11,936 nucleotides of DNA from Phycisphaerales bacterium UBA7708 (GCA_002482415.1 DLFY01000053.1:2822-14757), one strand, 5' to 3'. Counted from the first letter of the stretch, positions 1 through 7,145 are shown. A program made the numbers and translations. Notes: generated by a model from the sequence alone, not told the origin.

Positions 1-1312
1 GCTTGTAGGCACCGTGGAAATCAACGAGCATTTTGTATTTGGCGGCTTCGGCCAGGATGCGTTCGTAATAGTTGACCATCCACTGGTCGTCGCGCTGCAT
101 GAAATCGACTTTCAGGCCGACGACACCCCACTTGGCGAATTGCTCAAGGGCGGGCTGCAATTGCCGGTCCAGAACTACCCAGCTCATCCAGAGAATGACG
201 CCGACATTTTTCTGCTTGCCGTAGTTGACGATTTCCGGGATGTTCATGCCGGGTTTGGTGGTCAGCAGGTCGTCCTGCGGGGACCAGCCATCATCGATGA
301 TGATGTATTCGATGCCGTATTTGGAGGCAAAATCGATGTAGTATTTGTACGTTTCGGTGTTGATGCCGGATTTGAAATCGACTCCATAAATATTGTTGGC
401 ATTCCACCAGTCCCAGGCGACTTTGCCGGGCTTAATCCATGAGGGATCCTTGAGCTTGCACGGTTCGGCCAGTTTATAGACCATCTGATTGGTCAGCAGG
501 TCTTTATCGGCGGCAGCAAAAATGACCGCTCGCCAGGGGAATGCACGAGTACCTTCGGTTTTGGCCAGATAGTCGGCCCGGGTTTTGACTTTGACATCCA
601 GCGGTGAGGTGTTTTCGGTTTCCAGGGCGGCTTTGGGCAGAATCCCGGTAAGACTGCTGCCGGAGGTGCCCTGCAGGTACAGGCCCGGGTAGTCTCTCAG
701 ATCGGATTCGACGATGGCCACTTTGGGACCGCCGGCGATATCGGCCACCACGGGCAGGGGAGCGAATTGCTTGTCGGTAATGGCTTCCAGCTTCATGGGC
801 AGGTATTCCCGCTCCGAATGGCTGTAGAAGCTGTCTTCCAGACCGAAATAGACGGTGGGATTGCCGGTCAAGGTGAATTTTACCTGTTCATCTACTACCT
901 GGATTGTGCCCGGCAGGGCGGTGGTAAAGCGATAGGCGATGCCGTCGTTGTAGGCCCGGATAATCAGGCCAAACGAATCGAAATGGAGGGTCAGTTCATT
1001 GTACACATCCGGCACGATGCTGAATTTTTCAGGGACAACCACCTGAATCTGCTCCTCGACCGAGCGTGTGACGGTGTTCTTGATGGAGGCATCCGGACCC
1101 AGCTTGCGGTTGCCATCGAGGGTCAGGCCTATCGGACCGATTGTGACCAGGTCGGCCTGCTGATACTGAACGAACAAGCTGAGCTGCTTATCTGTTGAAA
1201 CCGTGATCTGTATTTTCTGGTCGGGGCTTTGTATCCGCAGCGGATTTCCCTGGGCATACAGAATCGAGCCCGTGAGGGCAATGACGGCCATAAACCACTC
1301 CTTTTTACACAT
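1..1312 (-). CDS. GH97 glycoside hydrolase (alpha-galactosidase/alpha-glucosidase type), 3' end outside window
   Basis: An exported retaining glycosidase, probably releasing alpha-linked galactose or glucose from oligosaccharides. About 437 codons are visible and the C-terminal part is cut by the window edge; GH97 proteins are usually 620-720 residues. Residues 1-20 form a signal peptide (MCKKEWFMAVIALTGSILYA, then Q). The N-terminal beta-sandwich domain follows to about residue 290, then the catalytic barrel begins with WDWWN (300-304), IDDGW (339-343) and GLKVDF, whose Asp403 lies where the retaining branch of GH97 has its nucleophile (established for Bacteroides alpha-galactosidase BtGH97b; the inverting SusB-like enzymes use glutamates instead). 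The catalytic acid/base should lie beyond the edge. The start is fixed by a strong AAGGAAAGGA Shine-Dalgarno about 6 bases upstream; the ATG seven bases further up hits a stop at once. It lies 24 bases after the asparagine synthetase stop, so it is probably the third gene of that operon. Family call firm, substrate inferred. Confidence 0.92.
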   Translation of the reverse strand, partial: MCKKEWFMAVIALTGSILYAQGNPLRIQSPDQKIQITVSTDKQLSLFVQYQQADLVTIGPIGLTLDGNRKLGPDASIKNTVTRSVEEQIQVVVPEKFSIVPDVYNELTLHFDSFGLIIRAYNDGIAYRFTTALPGTIQVVDEQVKFTLTGNPTVYFGLEDSFYSHSEREYLPMKLEAITDKQFAPLPVVADIAGGPKVAIVESDLRDYPGLYLQGTSGSSLTGILPKAALETENTSPLDVKVKTRADYLAKTEGTRAFPWRAVIFAAADKDLLTNQMVYKLAEPCKLKDPSWIKPGKVAWDWWNANNIYGVDFKSGINTETYKYYIDFASKYGIEYIIIDDGWSPQDDLLTTKPGMNIPEIVNYGKQKNVGVILWMSWVVLDRQLQPALEQFAKWGVVGLKVDFMQRDDQWMVNYYERILAEAAKYKMLVDFHGAYK

Positions 1313-1336
1313 GATTCATCCTTTCCTTTCAGTGAG

Positions 1337-3208
1337 TTATTCTGGACGCATGCGGTAATAGGGACTAATTGTCCGGGCCATGGTACTGGGATTTTCTGAT
1401 AACAAGAAAATCCTGGCCCATACATCCAAATGAAGCAATTTCAGTTTTAATGAGATCGGACTCCGTTCAAATAGGCACGCCAGTGCATCTTGCGAGAGAC
1501 CCAGTGTTTGTTGTAGCCATGAGTCCTTAAAATAAGAAAGGTCAATCTCTGCTCTCCATGCAGAGCTGGAGGTAAATCCCTGTTTGTTTCTTTTGCTTAA
1601 TGCGGCAGGAATATGTCTGGATGCAACCTGTCTTAATATCCATTTGTCGATGAAGAATACATGCTCAGGATTCCGTCCTGCACATGAAAAGCGGACTTTG
1701 CATGAATACGGCAGGTTTACAGCGAACCGCACGAAATTGAAATCGAGAAATGGAAACCGAGCTTCGATTCCAAACGCCATGCCCAGTGCGTCATTGCGGT
1801 GCAGCAGCGTGCGCAGATGGCAGCCAAGCATCTGGAAGGTGATGAAGTCTTTATGCTCGATGCTCTTTCCTGTTTTTGCGATAAGGGAATTATAGATGCT
1901 TTGTTCTTCGGTCTCTTTTTCCATGCGATTCAGGAGGCTGCAGCCCGGATTCAATGATGGCAGCAAGGTTGATTCTTTTTTGCGATTCAGGAGGGACTTG
2001 ATATGGCGATATGGATTCGTTAGAAAATCTTTGCACCATGTTTTTAAATTCAACAGATGCCAAGGATACCCGTAGAAGCATTCATCTGCACCTTCCCCGG
2101 AGAGAATCGCTTTGACATGATGCTGCCGGACCAGCCTGGAGACCAGGAAAAAGGGAACGGAGTTTGGGTGATACGTGAAAGGATGGCCGTAATGATACAG
2201 GGTTTCGGGCAAATACTGAATAAAATCCTGATCGCTGACATCGACTTTGAGCAGGTCAAGCTTAAGATGGCGAGCCAGCATCTCGGCATGGGGCAGTTCA
2301 CTGTATTTTCCCTGAACATTGGCGTGAAAAATAGCAAGATTCTGATGTTGTTTTGCAGCCAGGGCCATAATGATGGAAGAATCCAGTCCACCGCTGCACA
2401 AAGCCCCCACGGGAGCATCGGCAACCAGCATCTTATTTACATTTTCCGTCAATAATTCTTCACATTGATCAATCAGTTTTTTAGTACCCAGCGCCTGAAA
2501 ATCCCGGCGAACGGACGGCCCCCACAGGTCGCTCAGTGTAAAGAAGCGATGAAATTGAGGTGATACCCCTTTTTTCAGGGTCACTGCCGTTCCCGGCGGG
2601 AGGATTTTGATATCCTTAAAAAAAGTAAAATCCGCCGCCGGTCCTCCGGACCCGCCAAGATAGGAGGAGATGCTGAAAAAGTCCGGTTCGAATTTTACCC
2701 AGGGTTTCATGCCCTTGATTTCAGACGCAAAGACAAAGGTTCCATCCTTGTCGGCATAATACAGGGGTTTAATTCCGAATGGATCCCGTACTAACGTAAG
2801 AGACTGCTCGATTTTATCATAAAAGGCAAACGCATACATTCCCTCAATTTTATGAAGTGCGGCGGTTATTCCCCAGCAAATCAGGGCATTCAGAAGAACT
2901 TCGGTATCACTGCTGGTATGAAAAGAGACACCCTGCCGCTCCAGTTCATCTTTAATGCCTGAAAAGTTGTAAATCTCTCCATTATAGATAATTCCGTATC
3001 GCCCGGAAGGGTCCCAAAAAGGCTGATTGCTCCTGGGATTCAAGTCCAGCAGTGAAAGCCGGGTATGAACCAATCCGACAAGCTCATCCATATAAAAAGC
3101 ATGATGATCCGGACCGCGGTGACTCAGCAGTTCGATGGATTGCCTCATGCATTCGGGAGTCATTTGATTTTGCGAATGGTGCTTGAATAATCCTGCAATT
3201 CCACACAT
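1337..3208 (-). CDS. asnB: Asparagine synthetase B, glutamine-hydrolysing
   Basis: A cytoplasmic class II amidotransferase that hydrolyses glutamine and uses the ammonia to amidate an ATP-activated carboxylate, normally aspartate to asparagine. The protein has 623 residues, near the family's usual 550-640. The N-terminal glutaminase domain is complete: nucleophile Cys2 (MCGIAG), RGPD at 31-34, RLSLLD at 50-55, YNGEIYN at 75-81, SSDTE at 99-103 and RDPFGIKPLYY at 141-151. The synthetase domain has the PP-loop SGGLDSS at 272-278 and GEGADE at 371-376, followed by the conserved GIEARFPFLD segment. The start must be this ATG because Cys2 has to become the N-terminus after Met removal; the Shine-Dalgarno is weak, which suits translation following closely on the upstream gene 22 bases away. 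In polysaccharide gene clusters, homologues amidate sugar acids, so aspartate as the substrate is an assumption. It probably forms an operon with the Cys-less paralogue upstream and the GH97 gene downstream. Confidence 0.95.
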   Translation of the reverse strand: MCGIAGLFKHHSQNQMTPECMRQSIELLSHRGPDHHAFYMDELVGLVHTRLSLLDLNPRSNQPFWDPSGRYGIIYNGEIYNFSGIKDELERQGVSFHTSSDTEVLLNALICWGITAALHKIEGMYAFAFYDKIEQSLTLVRDPFGIKPLYYADKDGTFVFASEIKGMKPWVKFEPDFFSISSYLGGSGGPAADFTFFKDIKILPPGTAVTLKKGVSPQFHRFFTLSDLWGPSVRRDFQALGTKKLIDQCEELLTENVNKMLVADAPVGALCSGGLDSSIIMALAAKQHQNLAIFHANVQGKYSELPHAEMLARHLKLDLLKVDVSDQDFIQYLPETLYHYGHPFTYHPNSVPFFLVSRLVRQHHVKAILSGEGADECFYGYPWHLLNLKTWCKDFLTNPYRHIKSLLNRKKESTLLPSLNPGCSLLNRMEKETEEQSIYNSLIAKTGKSIEHKDFITFQMLGCHLRTLLHRNDALGMAFGIEARFPFLDFNFVRFAVNLPYSCKVRFSCAGRNPEHVFFIDKWILRQVASRHIPAALSKRNKQGFTSSSAWRAEIDLSYFKDSWLQQTLGLSQDALACLFERSPISLKLKLLHLDVWARIFLLSENPSTMARTISPYYRMRPE

Positions 3209-3230
3209 AGAATATGATATCCGAATAATT

Positions 3231-5075
3231 TCAAAACGAGTTTATGGTCTGATACAGGTACGCGATAGCACCCAGATAACCAATGGGTTCTTCAATTCGT
3301 CCCACTCGGATTTCCGGAGGGGTATCCGTTTTAACCTGGCGTATATACCGGATGCACTGGTCCGTATTAAAGTAGCTTTTGAGGGCGGGATAAGACAGCA
3401 GGATATCTTCGATTGTCCGGGTGAATTCAGGGTCCTGCTGAATCAGCGCCAATTCAAAGCTTTTTGTTTTCGGTGCAAAACGGGCAGTCAGCATTTTCCA
3501 TTCCGCAAGGATTCTGCGTCTGAGGCTGTACAATTTAAAAAACCACTCCGGCCTGGATGACGGTCCTATTGTCCCGGATAGCGGATGGTTTGTATTGGCA
3601 TAAACGACCTTCTGGAGCTGGGGCAGCGCATGATAAATCATGTACTTATAAAATTGTTTTTGATACAGCCAGAGTGCCGGCAGCTGCAATATCAAGTCGT
3701 TATAAGCATATCCGAGGTGGGGACGAATCTGCGACATATAAGGATGACAGTGATGCGCATTGGTAAATGTGAATCCGGGCTGCCGACAGGTCATACACCA
3801 GGCACAAATTTTATGTGCGGCCGTCGGGCTCCGGATGCCGTCGAATGAGTGCTCCATGAGCGTCTGATATTCCGGAAGATGACTGTGGAACATCTCGCTG
3901 GACATAAAATACAAGAAAGGTGAAGGATTCGTTATATGGGTATACTGGTTCATAAAGAATGGAGTCTGGGATTCCAGGGCCGCGTGAATGGATGGAACAT
4001 ACGAGCCGATGAGATTGTCCCCCGGGCCGCCGGCCATATACAGGTCATAGCCCAATTCGGCCGGCGGAAGGGACTTAAATGAATTATTCATGGAGACTAA
4101 TCCGCCAACCAGCAGAGTCAGGTCTTTTGCTGAGGCAGAGAATACGCCGGGCAAAAGGGGTTTTGTCAGATGGCGGCGGTGCAGGATTGCGGCAATTTGT
4201 TTTGCCACGTCAACATCCCTTGATGGGCTGCCCAGCGGAGAGAAGAAGGTGTAAAATGAAAAATCAGCATCGTCCGGCAGCGAGGCGGCAATGAGGCGGC
4301 TGTCCAATCCGCCGCTGAGGGCCAGAAGCCCTCGATTCATCAACCGGGCCCGGCGAGCAGCGGCTTCACGAAATGCTGCGTAAACCCGGGAACTGAAATC
4401 GGCAGGGTCTAAATTGATCTGAGGATCGTAGTCAAGGTTCCAGTACTTGCGTTGACTCACGTTTTTGGTTGAGACGGTCAGATGGCTTGCTGCAAGCACA
4501 CGTTCAACGCCGACAATATGGGTGGTTTGTCCGACGGTGTGTCCGAATCGAAACATCTGCATTAAGCCGGCCGGATTGAGATTGACGCAATGGCGACACA
4601 GGCGAAGCAATAAAATGATATTGGAGCAGAAAAATACACCTTTATCGGTCTTGATATAAAATAAAGGACGACTTCCAAAACGATCATTAATGACATGCAG
4701 TGTATCGGTTTGTGCTTCAAAATACAAGGCCGTATATTCCCCCTCCATGTCAATCAGCTTGTCCGGAAAAGAGGGCGGAAACACATCCGGCAATCCAAGA
4801 TGGCCTTCGGTGACATTCCAGGCCTTCCAGTTATCAAGATTACTGTATCCCAGCATGACGAAGGCATTGCCAAGGGAATCTTTCGTTGATGTAATCAGAG
4901 AGCGAACATTCTGTTTACCCTTGTAAAATAAATAGCCGTGTGCATATTTGATAATCCCGACGTGATCATCCTCTCTGGATTCCGAGGATAAGCAATGAAA
5001 ATGATTCAGACAATCAAAAATATCATGCTGGTCTGGTATCGTCTCATAATAAAAGAAGCCGCCGATAATACTCAT
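3231..5075 (-). CDS. Asparagine-synthase-like ligase lacking the glutaminase nucleophile
   Basis: A 614-residue homologue of asparagine synthetase (Asn_synthase, PF00733). The N-terminal amidotransferase-like fold is recognisable (NDRFGSRPLFY at 130-140 matches the RDPFGIKPLYY of its neighbour), but residue 2 is Ser instead of Cys, and the RGPD and NGE substrate motifs are missing, so it should not hydrolyse glutamine. The ATP-pyrophosphatase half keeps SGGLDSR at 254-260; the second acidic motif is GGPGDN at 349-354, where AsnB has GEGADE. Thus it probably activates a carboxylate as an acyl-adenylate and joins it to an amine other than glutamine-derived ammonia, as beta-lactam synthetase and lasso-peptide cyclases (McjC type) do; the substrate is unknown. 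A Cys/His cluster lies at 424-444. The start ATG overlaps a tiny upstream ORF and has only a weak GGGAT Shine-Dalgarno. It is the first gene of the putative operon. No lasso-peptidase gene or convincing precursor is visible. An amidotransferase of an exopolysaccharide cluster is the main alternative. Confidence 0.88.
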   Translation of the reverse strand: MSIIGGFFYYETIPDQHDIFDCLNHFHCLSSESREDDHVGIIKYAHGYLFYKGKQNVRSLITSTKDSLGNAFVMLGYSNLDNWKAWNVTEGHLGLPDVFPPSFPDKLIDMEGEYTALYFEAQTDTLHVINDRFGSRPLFYIKTDKGVFFCSNIILLLRLCRHCVNLNPAGLMQMFRFGHTVGQTTHIVGVERVLAASHLTVSTKNVSQRKYWNLDYDPQINLDPADFSSRVYAAFREAAARRARLMNRGLLALSGGLDSRLIAASLPDDADFSFYTFFSPLGSPSRDVDVAKQIAAILHRRHLTKPLLPGVFSASAKDLTLLVGGLVSMNNSFKSLPPAELGYDLYMAGGPGDNLIGSYVPSIHAALESQTPFFMNQYTHITNPSPFLYFMSSEMFHSHLPEYQTLMEHSFDGIRSPTAAHKICAWCMTCRQPGFTFTNAHHCHPYMSQIRPHLGYAYNDLILQLPALWLYQKQFYKYMIYHALPQLQKVVYANTNHPLSGTIGPSSRPEWFFKLYSLRRRILAEWKMLTARFAPKTKSFELALIQQDPEFTRTIEDILLSYPALKSYFNTDQCIRYIRQVKTDTPPEIRVGRIEEPIGYLGAIAYLYQTINSF

Positions 5076-5450
5076 ATCATCATATCCCGTGTCATCGCAA
5101 CGATCTGATGCTTATTTCCTTGCCATCTCTATGTGAGAAGTTATCTCTATCGTTTTGCCGCTTAATTGATAACGTGACTGTCTGCAGATGCCTTTGTTTT
5201 TACAGCCGCAGCAAACCGCATTTTACGTTCCCGATACTTTAAGCCCAAAACGTCAGAAATGCAACGGAATTATTCAGGATGTTTCTGGTCTGTATATTGT
5301 TGATTCTTGTTTTGATGAAATAGTCCTGCGGATCAGGTATCAATCTTGATTTCGACCTAAACTCCATGGTTCTTTTTTGAGAATTCGGCTGGGATTAGAA
5401 CGAGGTGAAATATGCCGAAGGACAGGGTCTGGCTATTCTGATTTATTTTC
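5076..5450. other. Long leader region before the asparagine-synthase operon
   Basis: No convincing gene and no near-consensus promoter were found here. On the minus strand a 42-codon ORF (5239-5367, starting MEFRSKSRLIPDPQDY) begins at an ATG with poor Shine-Dalgarno support and ends 163 bases before the ligase start. An 8-base direct repeat, ATCTCTAT on the plus strand, occurs at 5125-5132 and 5143-5150 (18-base period), 50-75 bases upstream of the ligase start; this could be an operator but is short. The best promoter guess on the minus strand is TTGCAT, 17 bases, TAAAGT (about 5235-5263), which is weak. The upstream terminator at 5451-5490 means the operon needs its own promoter somewhere in this stretch. 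Confidence 0.5.
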
Positions 5451-5490
5451 AAAAAAAAGCCGAACAGAGCTTTGGACTCTATTCGGCTTT
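5451..5490 (-). terminator. Rho-independent terminator of the PEP-CTERM gene
   Basis: Read on the minus strand, a 14-base-pair stem (arms 5477-5490 and 5456-5469) with a single U-G wobble and a 7-base loop is followed directly by a run of eight T residues (A-run 5451-5458 on the plus strand, partly shared with the stem). The wobble pairs only in minus-strand RNA and the T-run is on that strand, so it is oriented for the gene ending at 5518, 28 bases upstream. It should insulate the asparagine-synthase operon from that gene. Confidence 0.93.
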
Positions 5491-5517
5491 GATTTTGTTT
5501 CAGTGGATACAGAGTTG

Positions 5518-6618
5518 TTACAGACTGCGGCGGCGACGCAGAAGGGCTAAACCGCCCAGTCCCAGCAGGCAAACCGTGGTCGGTTCGGGAACGCCGTAGA
5601 ACTGGATTTCAGCGATCTGCATGGAGTTGGTTGCATCGGCATTCTTCAGGGTCGGGAACAGCATCTTGTAGGATTTGAAGAAAGAACTGTTGTCCACGGC
5701 AACCAGAGAGCCGAGGGTGTTGCGTTCGCCGGGCAGGGACAGGTCGCCGGAATCGATCAGGACCCAGTTTTCCATCAGGCCGTCACTGTTATCGACGCTG
5801 GTAATATCATCGTTGGTGCCATAGAGGACCCACGAAGCCGGGTCGCGTTCGGCCCAGTCATTGGCGGTGGTGATCTCAAATCCCTGAACAAGCGAGACGC
5901 CTTTGGCCGGGGTGACGATGAATCCGGCGTTTGCTTTGCCGAAATTCAGGTATTTGCCCAGCGTGCCGTCAATCAGTTTGCCGGGGTTTTCTCCGCCGGG
6001 ATAACGGCTGTCCCAATCCCGGTGAACGGCCAGGATCGAATCGCTCAATGACAGAAAGCTGGAGCCTGTTGCATCGGCGGATTCATAAAAGGACACATCA
6101 GCGACCTGCATGATGGTGTTGTTGTCTTTCAGGGTTGTGTACATCATCTTATAGGATGAGTACACGGTGGTGTTGTTGACCGCGACCACCGGGCCTGCGG
6201 TTTGCCGTGCATCCGGCAGGGCGACTGTGCCGGCGTCGATCTGGGTCCAGTTTTCCGACACGCCCATGCTGTTATCGGCACTGGAGATGGCATCGTTTGT
6301 ACCATAGAGCACCCAGGACACCGGATCGCGTCCCGCGGCATCATTGGCGGTTGTAATCACGAAGCTCTTAACCGCTCCGGCCGCACCGGGAGTAACGATG
6401 AAACCGCTGTTTTTTCCAGCAAAATTCAGGTATTTGGTGCCCGAATTGGCATCCAGTACCATCGACGGAGCTTCACCGCCAGGATACGAGCTCCGTGACA
6501 CCATGCCGGTGGCATCGACGGCAAGGATTTGATCGCCCGGGGCAAGAATGGATTCGGCATAACTGCAGACCGATAATACTAAAACACAGACAGACAATAC
6601 CGCTTTGATGTTTTTCAT
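5518..6618 (-). CDS. PEP-CTERM surface protein with two discoidin-like repeats
   Basis: A secreted, cell-surface-sorted protein of 366 residues. Residues 1-21 are a signal peptide (MKNIKAVLSVCVLVLSVCSYA). Two homologous units follow at 31-180 and 195-341, each with the marks SRxxYPGGE, KYLNF, GFIVTP, ITTAND, RDPxSWVLYGTND, ENW, LP and SYKM, resembling F5/8 type C (discoidin/CBM32-like) beta-sandwich domains that often bind glycans. The C-terminus (343-366) is a classical PEP-CTERM tail: VPEP, a hydrophobic stretch CLLGLGGLALL, then RRRR; in known systems an exosortase cleaves at PEP. No exosortase gene is in the window. GGAGG about 9 bases before the ATG is a good ribosome site. It has its own promoter and terminator, so it is probably monocistronic. 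The ligand is unknown. Confidence 0.95.
   Translation of the reverse strand: MKNIKAVLSVCVLVLSVCSYAESILAPGDQILAVDATGMVSRSSYPGGEAPSMVLDANSGTKYLNFAGKNSGFIVTPGAAGAVKSFVITTANDAAGRDPVSWVLYGTNDAISSADNSMGVSENWTQIDAGTVALPDARQTAGPVVAVNNTTVYSSYKMMYTTLKDNNTIMQVADVSFYESADATGSSFLSLSDSILAVHRDWDSRYPGGENPGKLIDGTLGKYLNFGKANAGFIVTPAKGVSLVQGFEITTANDWAERDPASWVLYGTNDDITSVDNSDGLMENWVLIDSGDLSLPGERNTLGSLVAVDNSSFFKSYKMLFPTLKNADATNSMQIAEIQFYGVPEPTTVCLLGLGGLALLRRRRSL
5596..6528 (-). repeat. Internal tandem duplication in the PEP-CTERM gene
   Basis: Two units of about 150 codons (unit 1 at 6079-6528, unit 2 at 5596-6036) encode clearly homologous domains separated by a 14-residue linker. The most conserved stretches are ITTAND and SWVLYGTND, and DNA similarity remains visible there (compare 5814-5870 with 6297-6353). 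The pattern indicates an old intragenic duplication followed by divergence. Confidence 0.85.
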
Positions 6619-6706
6619 TGTACCCTACCTCCAAAATTTTAGTAATTTGTTCCGGACACGCCTTGTCCGTTTCCAAGACTGGAATCAATAGAATCCCTTC
6701 CATCCC

Positions 6707-6726
6707 GACAGCACCCTCGTACTGTC
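6707..6726 (-). promoter_or_regulatory. 5'-terminal stem-loop in the PEP-CTERM mRNA leader
   Basis: Minus-strand RNA can form an 8-base-pair stem (GACAGUAC with GUGCUGUC, one U-G wobble) closed by a GAGG tetraloop. The predicted transcription start is around 6727, so the hairpin would begin at the first base or so of the message. Two more short hairpins follow in the same roughly 108-base leader: UUCCA/UGGAA with loop GUCU (about 6671-6684) and CGGACA/UGUCCG with a 5-base loop (6653-6669). 5'-terminal stem-loops are known to protect messages such as ompA from decay; that role here is inference. Confidence 0.6.
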
Positions 6727-6733
6727 TAACACA

Positions 6734-6763
6734 ATAATAATACAAATGCCCGGCAGTTGTCAA
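6734..6763 (-). promoter_or_regulatory. Sigma-70-type promoter of the PEP-CTERM gene
   Basis: On the minus strand a perfect -35 box TTGACA (6758-6763) is followed after 18 bases by TATTAT (6734-6739, 5 of 6 consensus); a second TATTAT at 6737-6742 gives a 15-base spacing. Transcription should start near 6727, giving a leader of about 108 bases to the ATG at 6618. This is the best -35/-10 match in the window. Confidence 0.8.
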
Positions 6764-6791
6764 GCCTGAGCCAATAAAATATGACCTGAAA

Positions 6792-6809
6792 TACCCTGTT
6801 TACCCTGTT
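6792..6809. repeat. Tandem 9-base repeat upstream of the PEP-CTERM promoter
   Basis: TACCCTGTT occurs twice without a gap (6792-6800 and 6801-6809). On the minus strand this is AACAGGGTA twice, about 65-82 bases upstream of the predicted start of transcription, a common position for activator binding. It could equally be a chance or slippage duplication. Confidence 0.5.
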
Positions 6810-7145
6810 TATCGGGCCTGTTCCAGCGATCTGTGCTGAAATAGATTTGAAAAGAGTTCTAATTTAATTGAAATGAATATTGCATAAGTCATTTTAATAT
6901 ACAGAGATATGTTTTTCTTGCGATTGGTTTTGCCAGCTCCTGTGGGATTTACGTCCGGGAAATCTGAACCTAAAGAGGTGGGGTAAATTTAATTGAAAAT
7001 ATTTGTGCTCACTATTTTTTTTCACGGTCTATTTTCTGTCGTTCCAGGTGTTTTCGTGAAATTAATGGACATACAGGGTTTTTATTGTTATGTATAGTCT
7101 TGGGAATCAAGTTTCTATGATGGAGTAAAAACAGGAAGGACTGGA
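6810..7145. other. AT-rich divergent intergenic region
   Basis: No gene is supported. It separates the minus-strand PEP-CTERM gene from the plus-strand pair starting at 7146. It contains an exact 13-base direct repeat AATTTAATTGAAA (6861-6873 and 6986-6998) and a 7-base inverted repeat TTTCACG/CGTGAAA (7020-7026 and 7055-7061). A possible plus-strand -10 box TATAGT lies at 7093-7098 without a well-spaced -35. A 25-codon ORF at 6909-6986 has no good ribosome site. Confidence 0.5.

Noticed and set aside
14..442. Plus-strand open frame (and another at 767-1198)
   Set aside because: Both are antisense to the GH97 gene, whose minus-strand frame is continuous from 1312 to the window edge and matches family motifs.
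1337..5075. Exosortase-associated amidotransferases of an exopolysaccharide cluster
   Set aside because: A PEP-CTERM gene lies nearby, but no exosortase, glycosyltransferase or polysaccharide export gene is in the window, and a terminator separates the two units. Kept only as an alternative.
5162..5221. 19-codon minus-strand ORF starting MRFAAAVKTK
   Set aside because: Very short, with no ribosome site and no recognisable leader-peptide features such as runs of one amino acid.
3231..5367. A complete lasso-peptide biosynthetic cluster
   Set aside because: Only a McjC-like ligase fold is present. No transglutaminase-like peptidase, RiPP recognition protein or transporter is visible, and the small upstream ORF has neither the leader/core signature nor an acidic ring residue.
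6909..6986. 25-codon plus-strand ORF starting MFFLRLVLP
   Set aside because: No good Shine-Dalgarno or promoter, and it lies in AT-rich non-coding sequence with one of the direct repeats at its end.
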